A stretch of 64,000 nt of DNA from Rhizobium sp. Leaf306 (GCF_001423425.1 NZ_LMNX01000001.1:144970-208969); one strand, 5' to 3'; shown: positions 48,491 to 57,846, counted from the first letter of the stretch. A program made the numbers and translations. Notes: generated by a model from the letters alone, not told the origin.

Positions 48491-49357
48491 ATGAACTATC
48501 GGCACATCTACCACGCAGGCAATTTCGCCGACGTCCTCAAGCACGCCGTCCTGTCGCGGCTCGTTCTTTATGCACAGAACAAGGACAAGGCGTTCCGCTT
48601 CCTCGATACGCATGCGGGCATCGGGCTTTACGACTTATCCTCCGAAGAAGCGCAGAAGACCGGCGAATGGCTCGACGGCATCGGCAAGCTGGTCGATGCC
48701 GAGTTTTCTCCCGAAGTGGCCGAAATCCTTGCGCCCTATCTCGGTGCCGTGAAGGAACTGAACCCGAAGGGTGGCGTCAAGTTCTATCCCGGCTCGCCGA
48801 AACTCGCGCGCATGCTGTTTCGCCCGCAGGACCGTCTCTCGGCAATGGAGCTGCATCCGGAAGACTTTGCCCGCCTGTCGCGCCTGTTCGAAGGCGACTA
48901 CCAGGCACGTGTGACCGAACTCGACGGCTGGCTGGCGCTCGGGGCGCATCTGCCGCCGAAGGAAAAGCGCGGCATCGTGCTGATCGATCCGCCCTTCGAG
49001 GAAGAAGGCGAGTACGACCGGATGGTCAGGGGTCTTGCCAACGCCTATCGCAAGTTTTCAGGCGGCACCTATTGCCTCTGGTACCCGATGAAGAAGGGCG
49101 CACCGATCAAGGACTTCCACGAGCAGTTGAACGCGCTGGATATCCCCAAAATGCTCTGCGTCGAGCTGACCGTGAAAAGCGACCGGGATCTTGTCGGCCT
49201 GAACGGCTCGGGCCTCGTCATCGTCAACCCGCCTTTCACGCTCAAGGATGAGCTGCATACGATCCTGCCCCCGATAAAGACGGCGCTGGCACAGGATCGT
49301 TACGCCTCGCAGCGATGCTTCTGGATAAGAGGTGAACACACCGACGCCGAGGCTTGA
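48491..49357 (+). CDS. rlmJ: 23S rRNA (adenine2030-N6)-methyltransferase RlmJ
   Basis: 288 residues from ATG 48491 (MNYRHIYHAGNFADVLKHAV), the conserved family start. SAM-binding LDTHAGIGLYDLSSEEAQKT and the catalytic DPPF in GIVLIDPPFEEEGEYD. Methylates A2030 of 23S rRNA. Divergent from the molybdopterin gene; the frame of the next gene starts 50 bases on. Confidence 0.93.
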   Translation: MNYRHIYHAGNFADVLKHAVLSRLVLYAQNKDKAFRFLDTHAGIGLYDLSSEEAQKTGEWLDGIGKLVDAEFSPEVAEILAPYLGAVKELNPKGGVKFYPGSPKLARMLFRPQDRLSAMELHPEDFARLSRLFEGDYQARVTELDGWLALGAHLPPKEKRGIVLIDPPFEEEGEYDRMVRGLANAYRKFSGGTYCLWYPMKKGAPIKDFHEQLNALDIPKMLCVELTVKSDRDLVGLNGSGLVIVNPPFTLKDELHTILPPIKTALAQDRYASQRCFWIRGEHTDAEA

Positions 49358-49407
49358 CCCGTCGGCGCATCCCTTTCATGGTGCGGCGCGACTGGAGGCC
49401 GCCCACC

Positions 49408-50094
49408 ATGAAACGCTTGTTCGCCGCCCTTGCAGGCCTCGTCGTCCTTCTCGCCTTCACTACTGCGTCGACGGCGCAGGAGCGGCAGCGCAACCGGGGT
49501 CAGCAAGGCTCCGAGGACCGTGCGGGCGCTTTCGATTTCTACGTCCTCTCTCTGTCCTGGTCGCCAACCTTCTGCGCATCCGATGACGGAGGCCGCAACC
49601 GGCAGCAATGCGGCACCGACAAGCGTTTCCGCTTCGTCGTACACGGGCTCTGGCCGCAATACGAAACCGGCTTCCCGGATTTCTGCCGCTCGTCGGAACC
49701 CGATCGCGTGCCGCGCCAGCTTGGTGAAAAGCTGTTCGACATCATGCCGTCGATGGGTCTGATCGGTCACCAGTGGCGCAAGCATGGAAGCTGCACCGGC
49801 CTCGACCAGCCAACCTATTTCGACACTGTCCGCAAGGCTTTTGAGCACGTCAAACTTCCGGCGGACCTTGCTGGCGGGCAAAGCCCGCTCAAGCTTTCCC
49901 CTGATGCCATCGAGCAGGCCTTCATGTCCGCCAACCCGGGTCTTTCCCGCCGCGGTATCGCTGCGAGCTGCGAAGGTGAAAAGCTCGATGAAATTCGTAT
50001 CTGCCTTAGCAAGGATCTACAGTTTCGCGATTGCGCGGAGGTCGACCGCCGCGGCTGCCGGATTGGCCAGATTACGCTTCCTCCGGCCCGCTGA
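49408..50094 (+). CDS. Ribonuclease T2 family protein, secreted
   Basis: 228 residues from ATG 49408 with GGAGG upstream. Signal peptide of about 24 residues (MKRLFAALAGLVVLLAFTTA). The two catalytic segments are intact: FVVHGLWPQYETGFP (CAS I) and GLIGHQWRKHGSCTGLD (CAS II), with paired cysteines. Cleaves RNA nonspecifically in the periplasm, probably for scavenging. Alphaproteobacteria often have one copy. Confidence 0.92.
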   Translation: MKRLFAALAGLVVLLAFTTASTAQERQRNRGQQGSEDRAGAFDFYVLSLSWSPTFCASDDGGRNRQQCGTDKRFRFVVHGLWPQYETGFPDFCRSSEPDRVPRQLGEKLFDIMPSMGLIGHQWRKHGSCTGLDQPTYFDTVRKAFEHVKLPADLAGGQSPLKLSPDAIEQAFMSANPGLSRRGIAASCEGEKLDEIRICLSKDLQFRDCAEVDRRGCRIGQITLPPAR

Positions 50095-50151
50095 CATCCG
50101 CTTGCTCAAGATGACACCAGCGGCCCTCGATATCAGAACAAGGACATACCG

Positions 50152-50748
50152 ATGAAGATCCTCCACTCCCCGGCCTCGCCCTACTCCGTCAAGGTTCGCA
50201 TGGCCGCCCGCCATCTCGGTCTCGACGTGACCGAAGAAAAGACCGACACGAATGCGGCGCCTCCCGAACTCATCGACAACAATCCGCTCGGGAAGATCCC
50301 GGTTCTGATCCGCAAGAACGAGCCGCCGGTCTATGACAGCGTCGCGATCATGCACTTCCTCGATCGTCACTCCGGCGGCAAGCTTTACCCGAAGAAGGAC
50401 GTGAAGCGGACCGAGGCGGAAGTGCTCGAAGCGCTCTGCGACGGCATTACCGATAGCCTTCTCGCGATCGTCTACGAGCGTCGCTCGCGCGAAGAGGAAA
50501 AGGTCCACCAGCCCTGGATCGACAAGCAGTGGGACAAGGTGGTGCGCGGGCTGGACTATCTGGAAAAGAACCTGCCGAAGACCGGCAAGAAGCTGCATGG
50601 TGGCCATTTCGCGCTTGCCGCTATGATCGGTTATCTCGACCTGCGCTTTAACGGCCAGTGGGCCGAAGGTCGTCCGGAACTCGCCTCCTGGCCTGACACG
50701 TTCTCCAAGCGCTTTCCGGCCTATATGGAAATGAAGCCCTACGCCTGA
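50152..50748 (+). CDS. Glutathione S-transferase family protein
   Basis: 198 residues. Thioredoxin-like N-domain (MKILHSPASPYSVKVRMAAR; NPLGKIPVLI; VYDSVAIMHFLD, the GSH-binding SNAIL-type element) and helical C-domain (VHQPWIDKQWDKVVRGLDYL). Ser in SPASPYS may activate GSH. Function in detoxification or reduction is inferred. AAGGA lies upstream. Confidence 0.9.
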   Translation: MKILHSPASPYSVKVRMAARHLGLDVTEEKTDTNAAPPELIDNNPLGKIPVLIRKNEPPVYDSVAIMHFLDRHSGGKLYPKKDVKRTEAEVLEALCDGITDSLLAIVYERRSREEEKVHQPWIDKQWDKVVRGLDYLEKNLPKTGKKLHGGHFALAAMIGYLDLRFNGQWAEGRPELASWPDTFSKRFPAYMEMKPYA

Positions 50749-50757
50749 ACCGAATGA

Positions 50758-50797
50758 GATCCGCGGCCGCCCTAGAACTCTTGGGTTGCCGCGGATC
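50758..50797. repeat. Inverted repeat after the GST gene
   Basis: GATCCGCGGC (50758-50767) and GCCGCGGATC (50788-50797) are exact reverse complements around a 20-base loop. No T-tract, so a terminator function is uncertain, though the position (10 bases after the stop) fits one. Confidence 0.5.
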
Positions 50798-50929
50798 CTG
50801 GCACAACCTGCCGGTCTTTCGAGACCTTCTCCCATTTGCACAAGCAATTGAAACGCTTGCCCTCCGGTTTTCCTCCGCTACTATGACGAGAACGGCGGGA
50901 GGCCGTTTGAAGCAATTCGGAGGAATTTC

Positions 50930-51940
50930 ATGAAGCGATCAGCGTTGACGCGGCGAACCGCCCTGCGCCTTTCCGTAGCCCTTGCAGGCTCGGCTCTGTC
51001 CCTGATGTCACTAGCACTTTCAGCCACCGGGGCTGCGGCCCAGTCGTTTCCCGACCAGACGATCACCCTCGTCGTGCCGTTTGCAGCCGGCGGATCGACG
51101 GATGTTGTCGGTCGAGTCGTGGCGCAGAAGATGGGCGATATCCTCGGCCAGCAGATCGTGGTCGAAAACGTCGCCGGAGCCGGCGGCAATCTCGGCGCCG
51201 ACCGCGTCGCGCGTGCGGAGCCGGACGGTTACACGATCCTGATGGGCACGGTTGCGACCCACGCGCTCAACCCGCTGATCCTCAAGCAGAAGCCCTACGA
51301 CCCCGAGAAGGATTTTGCGCCTGTCTCGCTACTGGTCATCGTGCCGAACGTTCTGGTCATCAATCCGAAACTGCCGGTCAACACGGTGGCGGAACTGGTG
51401 GAGCTCCTCAAGAAGGAGCCGGAGAAGTATTCTTACGCGTCGTCGGGCAACGGCACGCCCCTGCATCTCTCGGGCGAATTGTTCAAGGCGATGACCGGCG
51501 TCAAGATGGAGCATGTTCCTTACAAGGGCGCGGGTCCTGCCCTCAACGACCTGATCGGCAACCAGATCTCGATCATGTTCGACAACCTGCCCTCCTCGTC
51601 TCCGCATATCAAGGCGGGAACTCTGAAGGCACTGGGCGTCACCACTGCCGAGCGGGCAGCTTCGTTCCCGGACGTGCCGACGATTGCCGAGACGGTACCG
51701 GGTTACGAGACCTACACCTGGAACGCCCTGTTCGCACCGGCCGGCACGCCGCCTGAAGTGGTCGCAAAACTGAACGACGCCGCCAACAAGGCGCTACAGG
51801 ACCCGGCAGTTGTCGCGAGGATGAAGGATTTCAGCGCCAAGATCGTCGGTTCCACCCCGGAGGAACTCGGTAAACACGTGACAGCCGAACTCGCAAAATG
51901 GACCCCGGTCGTCAAGAACGCCAATATCCAGATGGACTGA
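50930..51940 (+). CDS. Tripartite tricarboxylate transporter substrate-binding protein (TctC/Bug family)
   Basis: 336 residues from ATG 50930 with GGAGG 6 bases upstream. The N-terminus, LTRRTALRLSVALAGSALSL, looks like a Tat-type signal, cleaved near AAA|QSF. The mature part has the family signature FPDQTITLVVPFAAGGSTDV and GHFxxxx-like lobes: GAGGNLGADRVARAEPDGYT and VPYKGAGPALNDLIGNQI. No tctA/tctB membrane genes are nearby, as is common for Bug-type orphans; the ligand is unknown. Confidence 0.92.
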   Translation: MKRSALTRRTALRLSVALAGSALSLMSLALSATGAAAQSFPDQTITLVVPFAAGGSTDVVGRVVAQKMGDILGQQIVVENVAGAGGNLGADRVARAEPDGYTILMGTVATHALNPLILKQKPYDPEKDFAPVSLLVIVPNVLVINPKLPVNTVAELVELLKKEPEKYSYASSGNGTPLHLSGELFKAMTGVKMEHVPYKGAGPALNDLIGNQISIMFDNLPSSSPHIKAGTLKALGVTTAERAASFPDVPTIAETVPGYETYTWNALFAPAGTPPEVVAKLNDAANKALQDPAVVARMKDFSAKIVGSTPEELGKHVTAELAKWTPVVKNANIQMD

Positions 51941-51970
51941 CCGTTATACCGACCGAAAACCACGCATGAA

Positions 51971-51998
51971 AAAAGCCCGTTGGTGACAACGGGCTTTT
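51971..51998. terminator. Bidirectional terminator 1 between tctC-like gene and omp
   Basis: AAAAGCCCGTTG and CAACGGGCTTTT pair perfectly around GTGA. Confidence 0.9.
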
Positions 51999-52005
51999 AG
52001 ATGAG

Positions 52006-52028
52006 AAGCCGGGAAACGCTCCCGGCTT
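52006..52028. terminator. Bidirectional terminator 2 (tandem)
   Basis: AAGCCGGGA and TCCCGGCTT pair perfectly around AACGC, with TTTTTA following. It ends 14 bases before the omp stop on the minus strand. Confidence 0.85.
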
Positions 52029-52041
52029 TTTATTGTTCTTA

Positions 52042-52680
52042 TTAGAACTTTACGCCGATACCGACCTTAACGCTGTGGTCGTCGAAGCCCTTGGAGACGT
52101 TGCCGCTGTCGAGGCTGTAGTCCTTGGCTGCGAAGTCCGTGTAGCGATATTCGATACGGGTCGTGATGTTGCTGGTGACGAATGCTTCAGCACCGACGCC
52201 GACCGTGTAACCAACGGATGTCTTGTCGTCAGACGACGTTGCATCCTTGAGTTCGTTGTTCTGCAGCGCGACACCAGCCGTACCGTAGATCAGGAAGGGG
52301 TTGAGGTCGTAACCGACGCGGCCGCGGACCGAACCGTCCCAGCCAGCTTCGCCACGATAACCGCCGGACGTTCTGCCGTCCTGGCCGTTGTAGCCGACGT
52401 CAGCTTCGATACCGTACACAACCTGGCCGCTCTGCCAGTTGTAACCGGTGTAAGCACCGCCGCCTGCACCCTTGGCATTGTAGTCGCCACCGCCGAAACG
52501 GCCCCAGTCGTAGGAACCGGTGGCGCCGAGGTAGAAGCCCTGCCACGTAGCGGCCGGTGCGACTTCTTCAACAGCCATAGGAGCTGCAGGGATCTGGTCG
52601 ACGGCGTCAGCAGCGCTGGCCGAGGAAATTGCAATAAAGCTGGCAGCCGAGGCCATCAGAGTCGCGACGAGAATACGCAT
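52042..52680 (-). CDS. Outer membrane beta-barrel protein (Omp25/31 family)
   Basis: 212 residues. Signal peptide of about 23 residues (LVATLMASAASFIAISSASA|AD), an Ala/Pro-rich linker, then an eight-stranded barrel pattern: WQGFYLGATGSYDWGRFGG, VRGRVGYDLNPFLIYGTAG, TTRIEYRYTDFAAKDYS and the terminal aromatic strand KVGIGVKF ending in Phe. This family includes Brucella Omp25/Omp31 and rhizobial RopB-like porins. GGAGAAAAAGG lies upstream. Its stop precedes tandem terminators. Confidence 0.92.
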   Translation of the reverse strand: MRILVATLMASAASFIAISSASAADAVDQIPAAPMAVEEVAPAATWQGFYLGATGSYDWGRFGGGDYNAKGAGGGAYTGYNWQSGQVVYGIEADVGYNGQDGRTSGGYRGEAGWDGSVRGRVGYDLNPFLIYGTAGVALQNNELKDATSSDDKTSVGYTVGVGAEAFVTSNITTRIEYRYTDFAAKDYSLDSGNVSKGFDDHSVKVGIGVKF

Positions 52681-53421
52681 ACCTTTTTCTCCGTTTGGCG
52701 CATCGGCTCAAAAACCACTTCGGGTTTCGGAAGGTCCGACACGAGTATTCCTAATTGCTACAACGTCCCTGCGCACCCTTTCGGGTATCGGCGCTGTAGG
52801 CTGCCGGGCAAGTGTCACATCAACAGAGTTGACGACAGCTTTGTTCCCTGCTGGCTGAGGACGAATTTGGGGGGCAATTGAGGAATTGAAAGAGCCGAAA
52901 TGTGAATTGTTTGTGGCAGCTAGACGGCTAAATTTCGATGTTGCTTCATCGCCACAGGTATATCGTTAAGGATAATGAGACGTTAATCGCACTATAGAGC
53001 ATTTTACATTTCTTGATCGTTTCTTAACATTGCGAACAAACGCTGCCAAACAGCCTCGATACATATCACGACTCCGAGAGGCGCGAGATTTAGCCTCCTT
53101 TATTCGAGTTTAACTCAAATTTAGCCGAGCAACGCATCAACGCCATCACAGCATCCTGCAGAACTCCTACTTGCAAATCGTCATTTCCGGTCGAAACGAG
53201 GCCGAATTCCTGCCGTATTCGCTTCCAGGACCCCGCGAGCACGTTTGCTGAGAGAGAAATGCAGGCGTGGTGGCACGCTTCCAAAGCTGCCGGCAAAACA
53301 CTATCTGTTGGCGAACAGCTTCAGCCCCGAGTCGCCGATTTCTTCGGGTTGGATGATCACAAAGACGAGATGAGCCCGCAGAAATAGTCGTCTGAACTGA
53401 TTCTGCCGGCGGAGACATGCG
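52681..53421. other. Long AT-rich intergenic region before uvrC
   Basis: 741 bases without a credible intact gene. From about 52850 to 53120 it is clearly AT-richer than its surroundings and holds the interrupted palindrome ATTCGAGTTTAACTCAAAT at 53102-53120. From 53092 to 53387 a plus frame is open but lacks a start codon with a ribosome-binding site; its end reads GEQLQPRVADFFGLDDHKDE. Another frame is open at about 53127-53254. This may be debris of a frame-shifted gene, or chance. Confidence 0.4.
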
Positions 53422-55476
53422 ATGAACGCGAAGAATGTGCCCGATGGCGGCGTTCTTTATGACGGAAACGAAGACGATGACGACGATGCCCTGGCACCGG
53501 AAGCGGTCGCTGCGGCTATCACCACGTCCATCGACTGGAACGAGGCTGTCCGCCACGACACGGGCCTCAAGGGCGCCGACCTGATCGCCGAGTTCGTCAA
53601 GCACCTTCCGAACGCGCCGGGCGTCTACCGGATGTTCAACGAGGCCGGCGACGTGATGTATGTCGGCAAGGCGAAGAGCCTCAAGAAACGCGTCAGCAAT
53701 TATGCGCAGGGCCGACTGCATTCCAACCGCCTCACCCGCATGGTGCGCGAAACCACGCATATGGAATTCGTCACGACGCGGACGGAGACCGAGGCGCTGC
53801 TGCTTGAAGCGAACCTCATCAAGCGGTTACGTCCGCGGTTCAACGTTCTGCTGCGCGACGACAAGTCGTTTCCGTATATTCTCATCAGCGGCGATCACCG
53901 TGCCCCTGCCCTGATGAAACACAGAGGCGCCCGCGCCCGCAAAGGCCAGTATTTCGGACCGTTCGCATCGGCCTCTGCCGTCGGCCGAACGATCAACTCG
54001 CTACAGCGTGCGTTCCTGCTGCGCACCTGCACAGACAGCGTGTTCGAGAGCCGCACGCGTCCCTGTCTTCTTTATCAGATCAAACGCTGTTCCGGCCCCT
54101 GCACCCATGAAGTCAGCGACGAGGGCTATGCCGAGCTCGTCAAGGAAGCCTCGGACTTTCTTTCGGGCCAGAGCCAGAACGTGAAGACCGTCATCGCCAG
54201 GCAGATGTCGGAAGCCTCCGAAGACATGGATTTCGAGCGCGCCGCGATCTATCGCGATCGGCTTGCAGCGCTCAGCCACGTTCAAAGCCACCAGGGCATC
54301 AATCCGGCCGGCGTCGAGGAAGCCGATATCTTCGCCATCCACCACGAAGGCGGGCTTACCTGCATCCAGGTGTTCTTCTTCCGCACCGGCCAGAACTGGG
54401 GCAACCGCGCCTATTTCCCGAAGGCCGATCCGCAGATGGCGGGAGCGGAGGTCCTCAACGCGTTTCTCGCGCAGTTCTATGACGACAAGCCGGTTCCCAA
54501 GCAGATCCTGCTGTCGGAAACGGTCGAGGAGCAGGAACTGCTGGCGCTCGCGTTTTCCGAAAAGGCGGGACACAAGGTCTCGATCCTGGTGCCGCAGCGT
54601 GGGGAAAAGCGCGATCTCGTCGATCACGTCGCTGCCAATGCGCGCGAAGCACATGGCCGCAAGCTGGCCGAAACATCGTCGCAGGCGCGCCTTCTCAAGG
54701 GTCTCGCCGAAACCTTCAGCCTGCCCTACCAGCCCCGGCGCATCGAGATCTACGACAACTCGCATATGATGGGGACCAATGCCGTCGGCGGCATGGTCGT
54801 CGCGGGTCCGGAAGGGTTCGTGAAGGGCCAGTACCGCAAGTTCAACATCAAATCGACCGACATCACCCCCGGCGACGACTTCGGCATGATGCGCGAGGTC
54901 ATGACCCGGCGCTTCTCGCGACTGATCAAGGAAGAAGGCATTCCTGATCGCAGCATCTCGGCGCCGAAACCCGTCGAGGCGACCAGCGATGACATCAACG
55001 ATGCCGCCTTCCCGGCATGGCCCGATGTCATCCTGATTGATGGCGGCCAGGGCCAGATGACGGCTGTGCGCACCATCCTCGACGAACTTGGCATCCGAGA
55101 CGTGGTGACGGCGATCGGGGTGGCCAAAGGTGTCGACCGCGATGCCGGCCGCGAACGCTTCTTTGCCGATGGCCGCAGCGATTTTTCTCTGCCGCCACGC
55201 GATCCCGTCCTCTACTTCGTCCAGCGCATGCGCGACGAAGCGCACCGGTTCGCGATCGGCTCGCACCGGGCCCGGCGCAAAAAGGAAATGATCAAGAACC
55301 CGCTCGACGAAATCGCCGGCATCGGGCCGGGCCGAAAGCGCAAGCTGCTGCAGCATTTCGGCACCGCAAAGGCCGTGTCCCGCGCAGGTCTCAACGATCT
55401 GATGGCGGTCGAAGGAATTTCCGAAGCGGTGGCCAAACAGGTCTATAATCACTTCCACGAGAGCCGAAGTGGATGA
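53422..55476 (+). CDS. uvrC: Excinuclease ABC subunit C
   Basis: Makes both incisions in nucleotide excision repair, with UvrAB. 684 residues from ATG 53422 with GGAG upstream. The N-terminal tail of about 45 residues is acidic ([20 protein letters not shown]) and absent from E. coli UvrC. Then GIY-YIG nuclease ([20 protein letters not shown]), UVR/UvrB-binding motif ([20 protein letters not shown]), RNase H-like nuclease ([20 protein letters not shown], with DGGQGQ) and C-terminal helix-hairpin-helices. Precedes pgsA by about 130 bases. Confidence 0.95.
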   Translation: MNAKNVPDGGVLYDGNEDDDDDALAPEAVAAAITTSIDWNEAVRHDTGLKGADLIAEFVKHLPNAPGVYRMFNEAGDVMYVGKAKSLKKRVSNYAQGRLHSNRLTRMVRETTHMEFVTTRTETEALLLEANLIKRLRPRFNVLLRDDKSFPYILISGDHRAPALMKHRGARARKGQYFGPFASASAVGRTINSLQRAFLLRTCTDSVFESRTRPCLLYQIKRCSGPCTHEVSDEGYAELVKEASDFLSGQSQNVKTVIARQMSEASEDMDFERAAIYRDRLAALSHVQSHQGINPAGVEEADIFAIHHEGGLTCIQVFFFRTGQNWGNRAYFPKADPQMAGAEVLNAFLAQFYDDKPVPKQILLSETVEEQELLALAFSEKAGHKVSILVPQRGEKRDLVDHVAANAREAHGRKLAETSSQARLLKGLAETFSLPYQPRRIEIYDNSHMMGTNAVGGMVVAGPEGFVKGQYRKFNIKSTDITPGDDFGMMREVMTRRFSRLIKEEGIPDRSISAPKPVEATSDDINDAAFPAWPDVILIDGGQGQMTAVRTILDELGIRDVVTAIGVAKGVDRDAGRERFFADGRSDFSLPPRDPVLYFVQRMRDEAHRFAIGSHRARRKKEMIKNPLDEIAGIGPGRKRKLLQHFGTAKAVSRAGLNDLMAVEGISEAVAKQVYNHFHESRSG

Positions 55477-55605
55477 CGATGAACGACATGCATGGGTCAT
55501 CAAAACAGCGTATGCATCTCAACCAACTGTAAAAAAGCCGCGAAAACTGTTGACGCTGGCGTCTCGAAACCTCAACTAGAGGCAACCCTCAAGCACAGGT
55601 CCATC

Positions 55606-56196
55606 ATGGCTTCCCGCGCGTACAACATTCCCAATCTTCTGACCTATGCGCGCATCCTTGCCGTACCGGTGATCGTTCTGTGCTTCTTCATCGAAGGAAA
55701 GCTGGAAAGTTCGGATTTTGCCCGCTGGGCCGGATTCTGGATCTTCGTCGTGGCGTCGCTGACCGACTATCTGGATGGCTATCTGGCCCGTATCTGGAAC
55801 CAGACCTCGAATATCGGCCGCATGCTGGATCCGATCGCCGACAAGCTTCTGGTTGCCGCCGTGCTTCTGCTGCTTGCTGCCGACCAGACGATTGCCGGCT
55901 GGTCGCTGTGGGCTGCAATCACGATTCTCTGCCGCGAAATTCTCGTCTCGGGCCTGCGTGAATATCTGGCGGCGCTCAAGGTATCGGTGCCGGTGACCCG
56001 CATCGCCAAGTGGAAGACGACGATCCAGATGGTGTCGATCGCCTTCCTGCTGGCCGGACCTGCCGGCGACAAGTTCCTGCCGTTCACGACGCAGATCGGC
56101 ATCGGCCTTCTCTGGGTCGCCGCGGCCCTCACCTTCTACAGCGGCTACGACTATTTCCGCGCCGGTCTCAAGCATCTCGTGGATGACGAGGGATGA
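55606..56196 (+). CDS. pgsA: CDP-diacylglycerol--glycerol-3-phosphate 3-phosphatidyltransferase
   Basis: Makes phosphatidylglycerol phosphate. 196 residues from ATG 55606 (MASRAYNIPNLLTYARILAV). The CDP-alcohol phosphotransferase motif DxxDGxxARxxxxxxxxGxxxDxxxD is complete in DYLDGYLARIWNQTS and GRMLDPIADK. About 5-6 membrane helices. Ends in ATGA shared with moaD, so the lipid gene and the molybdopterin genes are coupled, a known rhizobial linkage. Confidence 0.95.
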   Translation: MASRAYNIPNLLTYARILAVPVIVLCFFIEGKLESSDFARWAGFWIFVVASLTDYLDGYLARIWNQTSNIGRMLDPIADKLLVAAVLLLLAADQTIAGWSLWAAITILCREILVSGLREYLAALKVSVPVTRIAKWKTTIQMVSIAFLLAGPAGDKFLPFTTQIGIGLLWVAAALTFYSGYDYFRAGLKHLVDDEG

Positions 56197-56447
56197 CAAA
56201 ACTCGTCTATTTCGCCTGGGTGCGTGAGAGAATCGGCAAGACCGAGGAAGATCTCGACCTGCCGCCTGAGGTCGTTACCGCGCGTGATCTCCTTAATCAC
56301 CTGAAGACGCTCGGCGAGGAATACGAGAACGCGCTGCAATATCCCGAGGTCATTCGCGTCGCGATCGACCAGGAGCATGTGGAGCATTTCGAAAAGATCG
56401 CCGGAGCACGCGAGATCGGCATTTTCCCCCCGATGACAGGCGGGTAA
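56193..56447 (+). CDS. moaD: Molybdopterin synthase small subunit
   Basis: 84-residue ubiquitin-like sulfur carrier ending in the required GlyGly (IFPPMTGG), which is thiocarboxylated by MoeB. Start MTKLVYFAWVRERIGKTEED overlaps pgsA by 4 bases and moaE follows after 15 bases. Confidence 0.95.
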   Translation: MTKLVYFAWVRERIGKTEEDLDLPPEVVTARDLLNHLKTLGEEYENALQYPEVIRVAIDQEHVEHFEKIAGAREIGIFPPMTGG

Positions 56448-56462
56448 ACGGAAGACAATCTG

Positions 56463-56921
56463 ATGACGATGCCCACGATCCGCGTCCAGACCGACGATTT
56501 CGATCTGCGATCGGAGATCGATCTCCTCACTGCCGGCCGCATGGATATCGGCGCGGTGGTCAGCTTCTGCGGTCTTTGCCGTGACGAGCAGGGAGCGCTC
56601 TCGGCGCTGGAGCTCGAGCATTATCCGGGCATGGCGGAAGCCGAGATGAACCGCATCGCCCTTCTTGCCATCGACCGCTTTTCGCTTCTCGGACTGACCG
56701 CCATCCATCGCTACGGCAAGATTGCCCCCGGTGCCAACATCGTCCTGGTCATTGCCGTCGCCTCGCATCGCCAGGCAGCCTTCGACGGCGCCAATTTCGT
56801 GATGGATTTTCTGAAGACATCGGCGCCGTTCTGGAAAAAGGAACACGCGGCTGACGGTTCGCCCCGGTCCTGGGTCGATGCGAAAGACGCCGACGATACC
56901 GCCCGCGATCGGTGGCGCTGA
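56463..56921 (+). CDS. moaE: Molybdopterin synthase catalytic subunit
   Basis: Inserts two sulfurs into precursor Z with MoaD. 152 residues. Family blocks: GAVVSFCGLCRDEQ, ELEHYPGMAEAEMNRIA, IHRYGKIAPGANIVLVIAVA and the active-site Lys pair in FWKKEHAADGS. Start may be the first or the third codon (both ATG). Supplies cofactor for enzymes such as the molybdopterin oxidoreductase at 46-48 kb. Confidence 0.95.
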   Translation: MTMPTIRVQTDDFDLRSEIDLLTAGRMDIGAVVSFCGLCRDEQGALSALELEHYPGMAEAEMNRIALLAIDRFSLLGLTAIHRYGKIAPGANIVLVIAVASHRQAAFDGANFVMDFLKTSAPFWKKEHAADGSPRSWVDAKDADDTARDRWR

Positions 56922-56924
56922 GGT

Positions 56925-57821
56925 TTACGGGACCACCCTTTCCCGCCGGCTGATGACGAGAACCGCAACCAGCACCAGCCCGATGGCGAAATCCCGCCAC
57001 AGGATCGGGCCGTAACCGCTCCACAGTGTTTCGGCGAAACCGACAGCGGCGGCACCGGCTGCCGACCGCAGCGGATGCGAATGTCCGCCGGCTGCGGCAA
57101 TCAGGACGATCTTGATGCTGATGAGCAACCCGGCGCCGAAGTCCATCGTTCCGTAATACGAGGTCGCCAACACGCCTGCGACGGAGGCGTATAGAGATGC
57201 TGCCGCGTAGGCGAGGACGAATACCAGACGGGAACTGATGCCGCAGAGTTGGGCCGCAATCTTGTCGTCGGCCACCGCCCGCCAGACGCGCCCGAGGCTA
57301 GTATGATCGATCACCAGCCAGCCGGCCGCGATCATTGCCAGCATCAGGCCGGAATTGAGCAACTGGATCAGCGTCAGGGTTACCGCGAAGCCATCACCCG
57401 CCCAGAGCGGAACGGCACGGTTCAAAAACGGCGATAGCCAGATCTCCCGGGAGCCGGAGGCAAGCCGAGCGCCCTCCATCAGCACCAGCAGCACGCCCAG
57501 CGCGGCGACGATCGGCGCGTTGCGCGCATGCCTTTCGATCAACCGCAGGGTCAGCCCGCCGACCGCGATCCCGGTCGCGACGCCGCCGACGATCGCCGCG
57601 CCCGCCCCCATCGCCAGTGCCGCCGGCAGGACAAGCCAGAACTCGTCCCAGCCGAGCTGCGCGAACAACACGTAGAGATGGCCGGAAAAAGCAAAGATGG
57701 CGCCATAGGCGATGTCTGCGCGCTTCGTCAGCGCAAAGCCGATCACGTAGCCGAAGGCAAGCGTTGCGTAGAGTACCGACAGCGGCACAGCATTCGCCAA
57801 TTGCTGGAGCAGATAGGCCAT
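56925..57821 (-). CDS. Branched-chain amino acid ABC transporter permease-like (LivH type), orphan
   Basis: 298 residues from ATG 57821 with GGGG 7 bases upstream; the ATG at 57845 lies above the predicted transcription start. Eight or so helices with the LivH pattern: LYATLAFGYVIGFALTKRAD, IERHARNAPIVAALG, SLGRVWRAVADDKIAAQLCG and FGAGLLISIKIVLIAAAGG. No ATPase, second permease or binding-protein gene is beside it. Shares a palindromic promoter region with the CGNR regulator. Confidence 0.88.
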   Translation of the reverse strand: MAYLLQQLANAVPLSVLYATLAFGYVIGFALTKRADIAYGAIFAFSGHLYVLFAQLGWDEFWLVLPAALAMGAGAAIVGGVATGIAVGGLTLRLIERHARNAPIVAALGVLLVLMEGARLASGSREIWLSPFLNRAVPLWAGDGFAVTLTLIQLLNSGLMLAMIAAGWLVIDHTSLGRVWRAVADDKIAAQLCGISSRLVFVLAYAAASLYASVAGVLATSYYGTMDFGAGLLISIKIVLIAAAGGHSHPLRSAAGAAAVGFAETLWSGYGPILWRDFAIGLVLVAVLVISRRERVVP

Positions 57822-57846
57822 CGGCAAACCCCAAAAGGATGACACG

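Noticed and set aside
46632..48494. 620-codon plus-strand frame opposite the molybdopterin gene
   Set aside because: Antisense shadow of a well-supported enzyme; His/Arg-rich composition is unlike real proteins.
50764..50783. GCGGCCGC-CTAGAACT resembles a cloning-vector polylinker (NotI-XbaI side)
   Set aside because: One base differs, no other vector sites follow, both flanks continue natural genes, and the segment is part of a symmetric inverted repeat. Most likely coincidence.
53167..53760. 197-codon minus-strand frame across the uvrC start
   Set aside because: Mostly antisense to the uvrC GIY-YIG domain and without its own start signals.
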